Assembly: GCA_017626145.1 (NCBI GenBank)
Contig: JAGAJK010000074.1
Span: 1-64,000, forward strand
Direction: 5' to 3'
DNA length: 64,000 nt
DNA from: Clostridia bacterium
Lineage (GTDB): Bacteria; Bacillota; Clostridia; RGIG6154
The notes under the pieces are model-generated. The model had not been told where the DNA came from, searched no databases, and worked only from the letters and a program-made list of their open reading frames with translations. Made by a program: the position numbers and the translations under genes. This document shows, one piece after another, positions 41,893-50,683 of this stretch (the first letter of the stretch is position 1; the number at the start of each line of letters is the position of its first letter).

Positions 41893-42405
41893 CTACCTCC
41901 TGCGATTTTTAAGATCAAGCTTTTTTATCAGCCACAGATAAAACCAGAACAAAAACACTGCAGACGCTGTATTAATAAGTGCCTGCGGCATTATTATCTT
42001 GGTAAGTACAAACGAATTGTACTCTATTCCTTTAACGACAAAATGTGTCCAGTAAGTTATTATTTCAGTAAGAAATGTGGTAACGAAAACAATAACAAGA
42101 CCTGTTATAAAACCGTATCTGTTAACCATTTTTGAAAACAGCTTTATAATAAGAGCAATTCCCATAAACAATAATGTGTAATATCCCATATATCTGTATG
42201 CAAGTATATCAAACCAGAAGCCGATTACAAAGCCGTTAACGATAAACAATGCGTCGTCTGTAAAAAGTGCTGTGAAAATTACACTTATTAAAGCTAAATT
42301 AATATTAATCCATCCAATTTTAAATCCGGGAAAAATAGTAACCTGAAGCAAAAGCAACAAAATATTTATTATAACGAAAATGACTTTTCTGAAATTTATA
42401 TCCAT
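41893..42405 (-). CDS. mreD: Rod shape-determining protein MreD
   Basis: Polytopic elongasome membrane protein with five to six helices, e.g. VIFVIINILLLLLQVTIFPGF and FITGLVIVFVTTFLTEIITYW. The ATG at 42405 is preferred; an upstream TTG at 42432 overlaps the mreC stop and adds a basic nine-residue leader. It lies between mreC and mrdA as in most rod-shaped Firmicutes. Confidence 0.88.
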   Translation of the reverse strand: MDINFRKVIFVIINILLLLLQVTIFPGFKIGWININLALISVIFTALFTDDALFIVNGFVIGFWFDILAYRYMGYYTLLFMGIALIIKLFSKMVNRYGFITGLVIVFVTTFLTEIITYWTHFVVKGIEYNSFVLTKIIMPQALINTASAVFLFWFYLWLIKKLDLKNRRR

Positions 42406-42428
42406 TTTAAATCTCTGCCTTTCCTTTA

Positions 42429-43250
42429 TCAAGCACCCGTATCAAGCAGAATAAGAACATCTCTTATATGAGCAAAATCAACACCCGGAGATATGATTGC
42501 ATAATTACCGGTACCTTCTGTATTGTTTTTAAAGGACTGGACTTTACCTATATAAATTCCTTCCGGATAAATTCCACCTACGCCTGAGGTAACAACAGTA
42601 TCTCCGATAAGAACATCTGCATTTTCGGTTATTACAGACATTTTGCAAAGTCCGCTTTTCATAAGCTGAAGATCTCCGTCAATCTGAACCAAATCGCCTG
42701 TACGTACTACAGTTCCGCTGACAGAATGATCCTCATCCACAAGAGAAATAACCTTACACCAGTTATTACCTACCTCGCACACTCTTCCTACAATTCCCTC
42801 AGGAATAATTACAACACAATTTTCCTTTACGCCGTCCTTCTCACCTTTGTTGAGGGTAAATACATTAAACCAGTTACCGGCATCCTTACCTATAACAGTT
42901 GCTCCTGTAGTTTTATATTGTGTGTAATCACCTTTTAATTCAAGAAGTCTGTTAAGCTCCTCAATTTCATCCTTATATCTTGAAAGGTTTCTGTTTTCCT
43001 CTTTGAGCTTTTGGTTTTCCTGCTTAAGTGAAGCGTTCTCTTTATCTACATTCTTAACCCTTCCCCAATAAGCGAAAGTACCTCCGAAAAAGTCGCCAAC
43101 TTTGGTAAAGCCCGACTGAACAGGCGCGGTTATGCTTCCGAACACAGATGCAACACCCTTTAAAAATGGTGTAAATATACATATTACAGCAAAAATTGCC
43201 ACTAAAGCAACCACTATAATATTTCTTTTAAAATTACCTCTTCTTCTCAA
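42429..43250 (-). CDS. mreC: Rod shape-determining protein MreC
   Basis: Bitopic scaffold that activates PBP2. One N-terminal membrane helix (IIVVALVAIFAVICIFTPF), a coiled coil (about 70-105, ENASLKQENQKLKEENRNL), then the two beta-barrel lobes with GKDAGNWFNVFTLNKGEKDG and GSGLIYPEG-like VTSGVGGIYPEGI. 273 residues. The start is TTG at 43250. mreB, usually directly upstream, is absent from the window. Confidence 0.95.
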   Translation of the reverse strand: MRRRGNFKRNIIVVALVAIFAVICIFTPFLKGVASVFGSITAPVQSGFTKVGDFFGGTFAYWGRVKNVDKENASLKQENQKLKEENRNLSRYKDEIEELNRLLELKGDYTQYKTTGATVIGKDAGNWFNVFTLNKGEKDGVKENCVVIIPEGIVGRVCEVGNNWCKVISLVDEDHSVSGTVVRTGDLVQIDGDLQLMKSGLCKMSVITENADVLIGDTVVTSGVGGIYPEGIYIGKVQSFKNNTEGTGNYAIISPGVDFAHIRDVLILLDTGA

Positions 43251-43251
43251 T

Positions 43252-43761
43252 TTATTTTACAACACCTTTATTTATAATAATCTGGACTACCGCTCCCGTA
43301 ACCGCACCGGTAAGTGCAGAAAGCAAGAGATAATAACTAAGATAATACAACGGAGCAATAGTTTTTAATATAAGTATCGCCGCAAGAAGCTGCCCGATAT
43401 TAAACACGGCACTTCCCACAACACTTATTCCTATTGAAGTTATTTTTGAATTAATATATACTTTCTTCAACGCAGTCATAGCAAGCACAGAAAAAATTGT
43501 TCCTGTAACAGAATAAAAACACGAAGTTATTCCGGAAAAAAGAAGTCCGTTAACAACCGATTTTATTAAACCTACACAAAAAGCATCTCTTTTTCTTAAG
43601 GTAATTACAGAATAAAGAACTACTGCATTGGAAATTCCGAGCTTAATTCCCGGAAAAAGCAAGTCCGGAATCAGTAGTGTTTCAACATATCCTAAAAGTA
43701 TTCCAAGGCAGGACAGTAATGCACAAATTATAACAGACCTGTCAGTACGAAAGTGCGTCAA
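43252..43761 (-). CDS. Gx transporter / heptaprenyl diphosphate synthase component I family
   Basis: Membrane protein with about five helices and glycine-rich loops (LFPGIKLGISNAVVLY and FNIGQLLAAILI), matching the Hpre_diP_synt_I family. Despite the old name it resembles a small-molecule transporter; the substrate is unknown. The start is TTG at 43761 with GGAGG eight bases upstream. It overlaps the NusG-II gene by 20 bases; the two are paired in many Clostridia. Confidence 0.85.
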   Translation of the reverse strand: MTHFRTDRSVIICALLSCLGILLGYVETLLIPDLLFPGIKLGISNAVVLYSVITLRKRDAFCVGLIKSVVNGLLFSGITSCFYSVTGTIFSVLAMTALKKVYINSKITSIGISVVGSAVFNIGQLLAAILILKTIAPLYYLSYYLLLSALTGAVTGAVVQIIINKGVVK

Positions 43762-44101
43762 CAGACTCGCCTCCTTTTACAGTTACAATAAGTCTGTTTG
43801 GCAGACATATTATGCTTTGTCCCGGTCTGGATATTTTTCCCTGAGAAACATCAAGCTTGTCCTTGCAGGAAGCATCCGACACCCAGACTTCTCTGTTTGA
43901 TATTTTTACAGTATTTTGTCCGTATTCGGACTCAATAACAATTGTCTTTTCTTCACTTAAAGAATATTCTCCGTAGAGCTTGCCGTTTGAGAAAATTTCA
44001 ACATATGAACCACTTTGACCGTAGAAAAACATTCCGGACAAAATACCTGCCGCAATAACCACAATCAAAGCAATAACGTCCCCTGCTTTTAAAAGCTTCA
44101 T
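43742..44101 (-). CDS. NusG domain II-containing protein
   Basis: Bitopic protein of 119 residues: a membrane helix (GDVIALIVVIAAGILSGMFFY) followed by an extracytoplasmic NusG domain II fold (VEIFSNGKLYGEYSL, then ISNREVWVSDASCKDKLDVSQGKI and ICLPNRLIVTV). The conserved SDASCKDK-type loop may bind a metal or redox centre. Unknown role, always next to the Gx transporter gene, suggesting a shared system. The ATG overlaps the dut stop by four bases. Confidence 0.88.
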   Translation of the reverse strand: MKLLKAGDVIALIVVIAAGILSGMFFYGQSGSYVEIFSNGKLYGEYSLSEEKTIVIESEYGQNTVKISNREVWVSDASCKDKLDVSQGKISRPGQSIICLPNRLIVTVKGGESVDALSY

Positions 44102-44547
44102 ACTCCTGTAGAACCGAATCCGCCTGCACCACGTTCGGTATCGTCAAGAGTTTCGCATTCTTCAATATCGGCAATTGCAACCGGAGCAATTACAAGCTGA
44201 GCTATACGGTCACCGTGATTTACTGTAAAATCCTCACTGCCGAGATTGATAAGACCGCATTTAATTTCTCCCCGGTAGTCGCTGTCAACCACACCAACAG
44301 AATTTGCAAGACATATACCCTTTTTACAAGCAAGTCCGCTTCTGGCGTAGATATATGCAACGTATTCATTTGACGGCAAGGAAATTGCAATACCCGTAGG
44401 AATCATTTTAATCTCGCCTTTTTTTATTACAACAGTCTCATCAAGGCAAGCGGACAAATCCATACCCGCACTTCCCGTTGTTGCATAAAACGGTTTATTT
44501 ACAGTCTCGCCTTTAGAATTAGGTATGTACTTAATTTTCAGTTTCAT
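44098..44547 (-). CDS. dut: Deoxyuridine 5'-triphosphate nucleotidohydrolase
   Basis: Hydrolyses dUTP to dUMP and keeps uracil out of DNA; it supplies dUMP for ThyX. Five trimeric dUTPase motifs are visible: AGMDLSA, RSGLA, NSVGVVDSDYRGEI, GDRIAQLV and the C-terminal RGAGGFGSTG. The ATG at 44547 has GGGTGG eight bases upstream; an earlier start at 44559 overlaps zapA by 11 bases and lacks a site. Confidence 0.96.
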   Translation of the reverse strand: MKLKIKYIPNSKGETVNKPFYATTGSAGMDLSACLDETVVIKKGEIKMIPTGIAISLPSNEYVAYIYARSGLACKKGICLANSVGVVDSDYRGEIKCGLINLGSEDFTVNHGDRIAQLVIAPVAIADIEECETLDDTERGAGGFGSTGV

Positions 44548-44548
44548 T

Positions 44549-44869
44549 TTATATACCACCCTTTTTTAGCTTTTCGTTTTCTTTTGTTAATTTTTCTATA
44601 GTTTCATTTAATTTTTTTATTTCATCATTGGCTATTTTATTCTTTTTTGAAAGCTCAAGATTATCGTCACTGATTATAAGAAAATCTTCAGCTATATTTA
44701 CAGCTGTCAGCACCGCTGTCATATTGGTATTTAAAAATCCGTTTCTGAGAGAAACCTCTTTGAATTTGCCGTCAACGTACAGACAGACTCTCTGCATATG
44801 CTCCTCACCGGCATCACTTACTATGTTATATTCCTGACCCATCAGACGGACAGTAGTTTTATTTTTCAT
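44549..44869 (-). CDS. zapA: Cell division protein ZapA
   Basis: Stabilises the FtsZ ring. Contains the ZapA core NKTTVRLMGQEYNIVSDAGEEHM followed by VAxYVDxK-type CLYVDGKFKEV and a long C-terminal coiled coil (about 65-105). About 106 residues. ATG at 44869 is preferred over a TTG at 44887 that overlaps the Nudix stop; AAAGGA lies about ten bases upstream. Confidence 0.88.
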   Translation of the reverse strand: MKNKTTVRLMGQEYNIVSDAGEEHMQRVCLYVDGKFKEVSLRNGFLNTNMTAVLTAVNIAEDFLIISDDNLELSKKNKIANDEIKKLNETIEKLTKENEKLKKGGI

Positions 44870-44883
44870 TTGTTTTAATCCTT

Positions 44884-45414
44884 TCAAATGTACTTTTCGG
44901 CAATGAGAACCGCAATTATGGTTTTAGCATCCGTTATCTTGTTTTCGGCAACCATTTTCTTCAATTCTTCAATCGGAACAGCTACAGTTTCAATAAACTC
45001 ATCCTCATCGGGATTCGGATTCCCTCTGTATAATTCCTTTGCCACGTACAGATATATTTTTTCTTCGGTATAGGCAGGTGAAAGAAATATTTCGTGTGCT
45101 TTTATAAATGTTTCGGCACAAAAGCCTGTTTCTTCTTCAAGCTCACGCCTTCCGCACAACTCAATATTTTCACCCTTTTCAAGCTTCCCTGCAGGAATTT
45201 CAAGCAAAACATCCTTAACCCCTGCCCTGTACTGCTTTACAAGGATTAACTCCTTATTTTCAGTAATTGCGGCAATACATACACCACCAGGGTGCTCAAC
45301 AACTTCACGAAGAGCAGTATTGCCATCAGGCAAAGCCACCGTTTCCTTCTTTAAATTAATGACGGCTCCTTTGTAAATATATTCACCGGATATTACGGTT
45401 TCTTTAAGCTCCAT
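44884..45414 (-). CDS. Nudix hydrolase, ADP-ribose pyrophosphatase type
   Basis: Probably hydrolyses ADP-ribose or similar nucleoside diphosphate sugars. Nudix box AGKLEKGENIELCGRRELEEETGF is complete, with the YRAGVKDVLLEIPAG region typical of ADPR pyrophosphatases (NudF/YqkG). 176 residues. It is the first gene after a strong promoter and starts the nudix-zapA-dut part of the operon. Confidence 0.9.
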   Translation of the reverse strand: MELKETVISGEYIYKGAVINLKKETVALPDGNTALREVVEHPGGVCIAAITENKELILVKQYRAGVKDVLLEIPAGKLEKGENIELCGRRELEEETGFCAETFIKAHEIFLSPAYTEEKIYLYVAKELYRGNPNPDEDEFIETVAVPIEELKKMVAENKITDAKTIIAVLIAEKYI

Positions 45415-45467
45415 TTTTTATCATTCTTTCCTTTTGTTTTAATACTAAACACAATAACACAACTTAT

Positions 45468-45496
45468 ATTATACAATACTTTTTTGTTTTTTACAA
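45468..45496 (-). promoter_or_regulatory. Sigma-A promoter for the nudix-zapA-dut-mre-minD operon
   Basis: On the minus strand, TTGTAA (45496-45491), a 17-base spacer and TATAAT (45473-45468). The predicted start point is about 45 bases before the Nudix ATG. It is the only near-consensus promoter visible ahead of this long shape and division operon. Confidence 0.75.
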
Positions 45497-45550
45497 GCGA
45501 AAACCGTCATAAAATTTAAAGTTATATAAATTTCAGAATTTTATCACTTT

Positions 45551-47185
45551 TTATCTGCTTACAGACAAAATTTTTTCTCCTATTTCCTTGAATACAGGAC
45601 AGGCTGATTCACTTCCGGATTTACCGTTTTCAACAAATATACAAAGTGCAAATTGGGGATTATCTATAGGAAAAAAACCGGTATACCATCCGTGCTGATA
45701 TAATTCTCCGTCAACATTCCACCCCGTTTGTGCGCTCCCTGTTTTTCCACCGCTCCCGTAATAATCTATAAATCCTGTTGTACCGGTTCCTTTTGTATTT
45801 GTTTCCACCATCATATCAAAAACCTTTTTTGCTGTTTCCTTGGAAATAATTCTTTCCTTTCCGTCTACTCTTATCCTTTCAATCAATTCACCTTTTTCAT
45901 TTATTATGCAATCTACTATATTGACATTTCTTTTAACGCCGCCGTTTGCTATAACCGCACTCAACACCGCCCCCTGAAGAACATTCCCGTTAAGAGTGCC
46001 CTGTCCTATTGAAAAATTTGCCTCATCTATTGAGTTATATTTTCTTTTATCAGGTAAAGTTCCTGTTGACTGTACAAATTCCTGAGGATACATTATCCTG
46101 CTGCCAAACCCGAACTTTTCTGCCATAGAAAGTATGTTAAGATATTCTGTTCTTTTTCCGATATCGATAAATGCCGGATTACAGGACTGCATAAAGGCAT
46201 TTTTCATATCCACCCAACCATGACCTGACAGATTGTGGCACTTAATTTCCTTCCCCGATACTGTTTTTACTCCGTTACAATAGTAAATTTCACTTTCATC
46301 AACGCTGTTGGTTTCCAAAGCTGCACAAGCAACAACTATTTTAAAAATTGACCCTAAATCGTAGTTCATCAAACACCGGTTCGAAAGATTCCCATCACTG
46401 CTTGAAAGATAATCACCTATATTGTTCTGGTCAAAGCCGGGACTGCTTACCATTGCAAGTACATCAAAGGTTTCTACATCAAGCAGAACTGCACCACCTT
46501 TAACACCTGCTTTATTTAAAGCATCGTAGCATATACGTGAATATTCAAGGTCAAGAGTTGTCTTTACAAATTTACGTTGGGAAGAATTATACAGATTTAT
46601 TTCTCCTCCGGGAATATGCGTCATTTTAGCATCAGCCATACCTCTTACCTTTAAATCGGTATCAGAAAGAACATCCTCGTACAGCTTTTCGAGTCCGCTT
46701 ACGCCTTTTGAATCTGACAGGTACCCTACAACAGCACATAAAGGACTATTTGCACTGTAACGTGTATTAAGGCTTATAACTTTAACATTACTGTAGGTAT
46801 TTGCTTTTTCAAGTGCCTCACTGTTACTTACAAGCACATAAACCTTTCCGAATTTTCTTAAATCATTATATAATGAATACTCATCAACCTTCGTAAATTC
46901 TGAGATAAACTTACAGCAATTAAAATCATTTTCATTATTTCCGCTTGAAAATATTACCGCATACTTTGACAGATTAACTCCTGTAAGCTTACGCATATGT
47001 CGGTCACAAATATCATTTCGGTCAGTAGTTACCGATAAAGAAATTGTATTGGTTTCCTCGGCAAGCCTTGATATTTCTTCGTGATTTAACACCATCAGGC
47101 TGTAAAGCTTAAGACACAGCATTAAAAGAAGTGAATAACACACAAGCTTAACCGAATAAAGCTTTTTTAAAAAAGTTCTGTTCAT
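45551..47185 (-). CDS. Class B penicillin-binding protein (FtsI/SpoVD/PbpA-like)
   Basis: D,D-transpeptidase. A single N-terminal membrane helix (VCYSLLLMLCLKLYSLMV), a short linker with RNDICDRHMRKLTG, a dimerisation domain and the transpeptidase domain: LGSIFKIV (SxxK), SCN in MQSCNPAFID, and GGKTGSAQTG. 544 residues, without PASTA domains, so smaller than FtsI or SpoVD. Either a sporulation or a divisome PBP. The ATG lies inside a stable hairpin (see separate entry), so expression may be controlled at initiation. Confidence 0.88.
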   Translation of the reverse strand: MNRTFLKKLYSVKLVCYSLLLMLCLKLYSLMVLNHEEISRLAEETNTISLSVTTDRNDICDRHMRKLTGVNLSKYAVIFSSGNNENDFNCCKFISEFTKVDEYSLYNDLRKFGKVYVLVSNSEALEKANTYSNVKVISLNTRYSANSPLCAVVGYLSDSKGVSGLEKLYEDVLSDTDLKVRGMADAKMTHIPGGEINLYNSSQRKFVKTTLDLEYSRICYDALNKAGVKGGAVLLDVETFDVLAMVSSPGFDQNNIGDYLSSSDGNLSNRCLMNYDLGSIFKIVVACAALETNSVDESEIYYCNGVKTVSGKEIKCHNLSGHGWVDMKNAFMQSCNPAFIDIGKRTEYLNILSMAEKFGFGSRIMYPQEFVQSTGTLPDKRKYNSIDEANFSIGQGTLNGNVLQGAVLSAVIANGGVKRNVNIVDCIINEKGELIERIRVDGKERIISKETAKKVFDMMVETNTKGTGTTGFIDYYGSGGKTGSAQTGWNVDGELYQHGWYTGFFPIDNPQFALCIFVENGKSGSESACPVFKEIGEKILSVSR

Positions 47186-47214
47186 ATAATCACCTTGATT
47201 ATTTTGAACAGAAC
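47169..47214 (-). promoter_or_regulatory. Hairpin with T-tract overlapping the PBP start codon
   Basis: Arms GTTCTGTTCA / TGAACAGAAC (47205-47214, 47175-47184) form a perfect 10-bp stem. A second 6-bp stem (TAATCA/TGATTA) stacks on top with a three-base loop. The Shine-Dalgarno (AAGGTG) lies at the loop, the ATG at 47185-47183 is in the descending arm, and six Ts follow immediately. It could act as an attenuator or a translation-control element between trhP and the PBP gene. Confidence 0.65.
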
Positions 47215-47235
47215 TTTAAATTTATATTATTAAAT

Positions 47236-48453
47236 TCATAATCTTGCTTTTCTTAAAAAGCTATCCTTAGGAAACTCTGTTTCAGATGGAATGAAAATTT
47301 TCATAGTTGCGTGGGGACAATCGCTTATCTCCTCACCCTTTTCGTTATACATCTTTTCAACCTTCATTGTTTTAAAGGGGCCTTCAGGTGTCAAAACCTC
47401 AATTTCATCACCTGTGAAAAATTTGTTTCTCTGAGATACCTCCAGCATTTTCTTTTCCGGATCATATCCTGTAACAAGACCTACTAAATCGTAATTACGC
47501 ACGTAAGAGCTTGATGTGTAAATCTGCTGACCTCCGTCCGGCTTTCCAAAGAAAAATCCGGTTGTATACTCTCTGTGGCTTACCTTGAAAATTTCATCCC
47601 ATACGCTTGTATCAGGCTCTCTGTTTTCAAAATATGCATCAATGGCATCGCGGTAAGCTTTAGTTATAACCGAAACATAATATTCACTTTTAACTCTTCC
47701 TTCGATTTTAAAGCTTGATATACCTGCATCAATAAGCTCAGGCACATATTTAAGCATACACAAATCCTTGGAATTAAAAATAAACGTACCTCTTTCGTTT
47801 TCAATAACAGGCAGGTATTCACCCGGTCTTTGTTCCTCGACAAGATGATACTTCCAGCGACATGGATGAGAACAAGCTCCTAAATTACTGTCACGAGCTG
47901 TCATATAGTTTGAAAGCAAGCATCTTCCTGAATAGGATATACACATCGCTCCGTGAACAAAACACTCTGTTTCAAGTTCAGATGGAATGTTTTCTTTGAT
48001 TTCTTTCATTTCTGAAAGTGAAAGCTCTCGGGCAAGGATTATTCTGCTTGCACCAATTTTATGCCACATATTTGCAGATGCGTAGTTTACATTGTTTGCC
48101 TGAGTGCTTATATGGACAGGTAAATCAGTTGCTACGGTCCTTGCTATATCAAAAAGACCAAGATCACTGATAATTATAGCATCAGCACCCATTTCGTAAA
48201 CGTCCCTTACATATTGTTCAAAATCCTTTAAATCCTCGTTGTGCGGAAGAATATTTGCTGTTATATACACCTTTTTACCTAAGTTATGTGCGTATTTTAT
48301 ACCTTCTGCAATATCCTCCATAGAAAAATTTTCTGCCGCTTCACGAAGTGAAAAGGATTCTCCGCCTATATACACCGCATCCGCACCGTACTTAAAAGCA
48401 AATTTAAGCTTGTTAAGGCTTCCGGCAGGTGCAAGAAGTTCAGGTTTTTTCAA
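47236..48453 (-). CDS. trhP: Peptidase U32-family tRNA hydroxylation protein (TrhP-like)
   Basis: U32 family member, probably one of the proteins that make 5-hydroxyuridine at tRNA position 34 (YrrN/YrrO-TrhP in Bacillus). Shows KPELLAPAGS, ADAVYIGG, the Cys-rich FVHGAMCISYSGRCLLSNYM and GACSHPCRW, and C-terminal RNKFFTGDEIEV. About 405 residues. TTG at 48453 has GGAGG nine bases upstream and begins two bases after the trmR stop; the longer frame to 48495 overlaps trmR. The context mltG-trmR-trhP equals yrrL-yrrM-yrrN/O. Confidence 0.85.
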   Translation of the reverse strand: MKKPELLAPAGSLNKLKFAFKYGADAVYIGGESFSLREAAENFSMEDIAEGIKYAHNLGKKVYITANILPHNEDLKDFEQYVRDVYEMGADAIIISDLGLFDIARTVATDLPVHISTQANNVNYASANMWHKIGASRIILARELSLSEMKEIKENIPSELETECFVHGAMCISYSGRCLLSNYMTARDSNLGACSHPCRWKYHLVEEQRPGEYLPVIENERGTFIFNSKDLCMLKYVPELIDAGISSFKIEGRVKSEYYVSVITKAYRDAIDAYFENREPDTSVWDEIFKVSHREYTTGFFFGKPDGGQQIYTSSSYVRNYDLVGLVTGYDPEKKMLEVSQRNKFFTGDEIEVLTPEGPFKTMKVEKMYNEKGEEISDCPHATMKIFIPSETEFPKDSFLRKARL

Positions 48454-48454
48454 A

Positions 48455-49114
48455 TTAATCAGCCTCCTTATAATATGATACAGATACACCGTCACCTATA
48501 GGTATAATTGAAGTTGAAAGCTTGGGGTGATTACATATCATTTCAAGAAATTCACGCATTCTTACAACTATTGTTTTCTGACGGTGTCTTGTAAGAAGCT
48601 CATCAGTTGCCGTCATTCCTTTATATAATACGTTATCGCATATTATAAGTCCGTTATCATTTATCAGATTTATACATCTGTCAAAAAATTCATTATAATA
48701 TCCTTTTGCGGCATCAATAAAAATCATATCAAATTTTGAACTCAGCGAATCTAAAACAACAACTCCATCATCCTCGATAAGTCTTATATTGTCGGCTTTT
48801 GCTTTTCTGAAATTTTCAAGTGCTTTCGTACTCATAACAGGGTCTCTTTCTACTGTTGTGATACTTACATCACCATTAAGCGCATTATTCATAACAAGTG
48901 CTGAATATCCGATTGCAGTACCTATTTCAAGTATTCTTGCAGGTCTATGTATCTTACACAAGACATCAAGCATACTTCTGACTTCGGGATAAATTACAGG
49001 AACCTGATTTTCCTTTGCAAAAATTTCAAGCTCTTTAAGGATGCCTTTGCTTTCAGGAAGCACCTGAGAAAGATATTCAGTTATATAATCAAGATTAATT
49101 TTTTCACCACGCAA
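48455..49114 (-). CDS. trmR: O-methyltransferase, probable tRNA 5-hydroxyuridine methyltransferase
   Basis: SAM-dependent class I methyltransferase of 219 residues. Motif I ARILEIGTAIGYSAL, DMIFIDAAKGYY, and IICDNVLYKG; the fold and neighbourhood match Bacillus TrmR (YrrM), which methylates the 5-hydroxyuridine made by TrhP to give 5-methoxyuridine. The start is TTG at 49114 with AGGA eight bases upstream, two bases after the mltG stop. A catechol-type O-methyltransferase is an alternative, but the context favours TrmR. Confidence 0.82.
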   Translation of the reverse strand: MRGEKINLDYITEYLSQVLPESKGILKELEIFAKENQVPVIYPEVRSMLDVLCKIHRPARILEIGTAIGYSALVMNNALNGDVSITTVERDPVMSTKALENFRKAKADNIRLIEDDGVVVLDSLSSKFDMIFIDAAKGYYNEFFDRCINLINDNGLIICDNVLYKGMTATDELLTRHRQKTIVVRMREFLEMICNHPKLSTSIIPIGDGVSVSYYKEAD

Positions 49115-49116
49115 AA

Positions 49117-50139
49117 TTACAGTCCTGCTTTCTTTGTGTTCTCAAGATGTGTCTGATAGTCTTTGGCAAAATAATGTCTTCCGTTACCGTCAGCTACAAA
49201 ATACAAATAATCTGTATTTTCCGGATAGATTGCCGCTTTTATTGCTTTAAGTCCCGGTGAGGCAATCGGTCCTGCCGGCAAGCCGGGATATTTGTAGGTG
49301 TTGTAAGGTGAATCTATCTGCGTATCAGCAACTGAAAGAACATTTTTCCGTTCTTTTAGAATGTACTGAACTGTTGCACACGATTCAAGATACCCATTGG
49401 ATTCTCCTACAAAATTCAGACGGTTATAAAAAACTCCCGCCACCTTTGGAAATTCGTTATGGTCTGCCGCTTCTCTTTCGATTATTGAAGCAAGAGTTAT
49501 TATCTCATCAAACGACAATTCCGAGTTTTGAGCACTTTGCCTCATCTCCGGAGTTATACGTCTGTCAAAATTAGAAAGCATCATATCGATGATACGATGA
49601 GCACTTTCAATTCCTGAAATGGTGTAAGTATCAGGAAAAAGATATCCCTCCAACGCTTCTTCCCTTTCAGGAATACCTTCTAAAAACCAATAATCGTAAT
49701 CCGATGGGTTGGCTGCTGCATAAAAGCTTTCGGTTGAAACAATACCTTCCTCTGCCAGCAAATTCGCAATTTCCTTCATTTCATAGCCTTCGGGGATTGT
49801 GATATTTACCGAAACAACATTGCCGTCATTACATAAAGCCTCGGTTATTCCCGTATAGCTTTTGGAATCAACCTTGTGCATTCCGTGTCTGAAGCCGGGT
49901 CTTGTAAGTCTCGCATATAAATAATACCCCTGTTTAGAGCCTATTAACCCTTTTTCCTCAAGAATTGCAGCAATATCGTAAGCTGTTGCACCTTCGGGAA
50001 CAGCAATATTTACTTCTTTGCCGTCTCTTGTGAAGCCGTAAAATTCCGAACATACCAAAAATGCCGCAATCAGAACAACAATGGCAATTACGCAAAACAT
50101 TGTTATTATTAAATTTTTAGTTTGTTTTTTTCTTTTCAT
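49117..50139 (-). CDS. mltG: Endolytic transglycosylase MltG (YceG-like)
   Basis: Membrane-anchored enzyme that trims nascent glycan strands. N-terminal membrane helix (LIITMFCVIAIVVLIAAFLVC), LysM-like domain, then the catalytic domain with the key Glu in ASIIEREA and FYNRLNF, QIDSPYNTYKYPGLPAGPI. 340 residues. It overlaps the DJ-1 gene by four bases. Confidence 0.96.
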   Translation of the reverse strand: MKRKKQTKNLIITMFCVIAIVVLIAAFLVCSEFYGFTRDGKEVNIAVPEGATAYDIAAILEEKGLIGSKQGYYLYARLTRPGFRHGMHKVDSKSYTGITEALCNDGNVVSVNITIPEGYEMKEIANLLAEEGIVSTESFYAAANPSDYDYWFLEGIPEREEALEGYLFPDTYTISGIESAHRIIDMMLSNFDRRITPEMRQSAQNSELSFDEIITLASIIEREAADHNEFPKVAGVFYNRLNFVGESNGYLESCATVQYILKERKNVLSVADTQIDSPYNTYKYPGLPAGPIASPGLKAIKAAIYPENTDYLYFVADGNGRHYFAKDYQTHLENTKKAGL

Positions 50140-50672
50140 CTGTTATCAATAATTCCCTTTTTAATTTCAGAAGCTGTCGCTTCATCTTTAAGTATCGAAA
50201 TAATCTTATATGAAAACTCCAATGCAGTTCCTGCCCCTCTTGAGGTTATAACGTTACCATCTACGCAAACGTTATCGTAAAGAGGGGTTCCACCTTCAAA
50301 ATATTCTTCAAATCCCGGATAACACACAGCTTTTCTGTCTTTTAGAATTCCAAGCTTACCAAGAATCATCGGAGCTGCACATATTGCAGCTACATACTTA
50401 TTTTCACCGTTATGTGCGATAAGCTTTTCCCTGAGTGGTTCACAGGCATAAAGATTTGTTACTCCCGGCATTCCTCCCGGAAGAAATATCATTTCACACA
50501 CAGGTTCATTACCTAATAATACATCTGCCTCAACTTTAATATTGTGAGCTCCTGTTACTGTTTTTTCTCCTATAGAAACTGTTGTAACCTCAATCTGTGC
50601 TCTTCTGAGCATATCAATTACTGTAATCGCTTCTACCTCTTCAAAGCCTTCTGCAAGGTATACATTTACCAT
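50136..50672 (-). CDS. DJ-1/PfpI family protein
   Basis: Class I glutamine amidotransferase-like protein; DJ-1 relatives act as glyoxalase, deglycase or redox-stress proteins. Nucleophile elbow AAICAAPMIL with the conserved Cys near residue 101 and early Glu in AEGFEEVEA. 178 residues. GGAG lies eight bases before the ATG. Nothing in the operon specifies its substrate. Confidence 0.9.
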   Translation of the reverse strand: MVNVYLAEGFEEVEAITVIDMLRRAQIEVTTVSIGEKTVTGAHNIKVEADVLLGNEPVCEMIFLPGGMPGVTNLYACEPLREKLIAHNGENKYVAAICAAPMILGKLGILKDRKAVCYPGFEEYFEGGTPLYDNVCVDGNVITSRGAGTALEFSYKIISILKDEATASEIKKGIIDNR

Positions 50673-50683
50673 ATGTTCATCTC

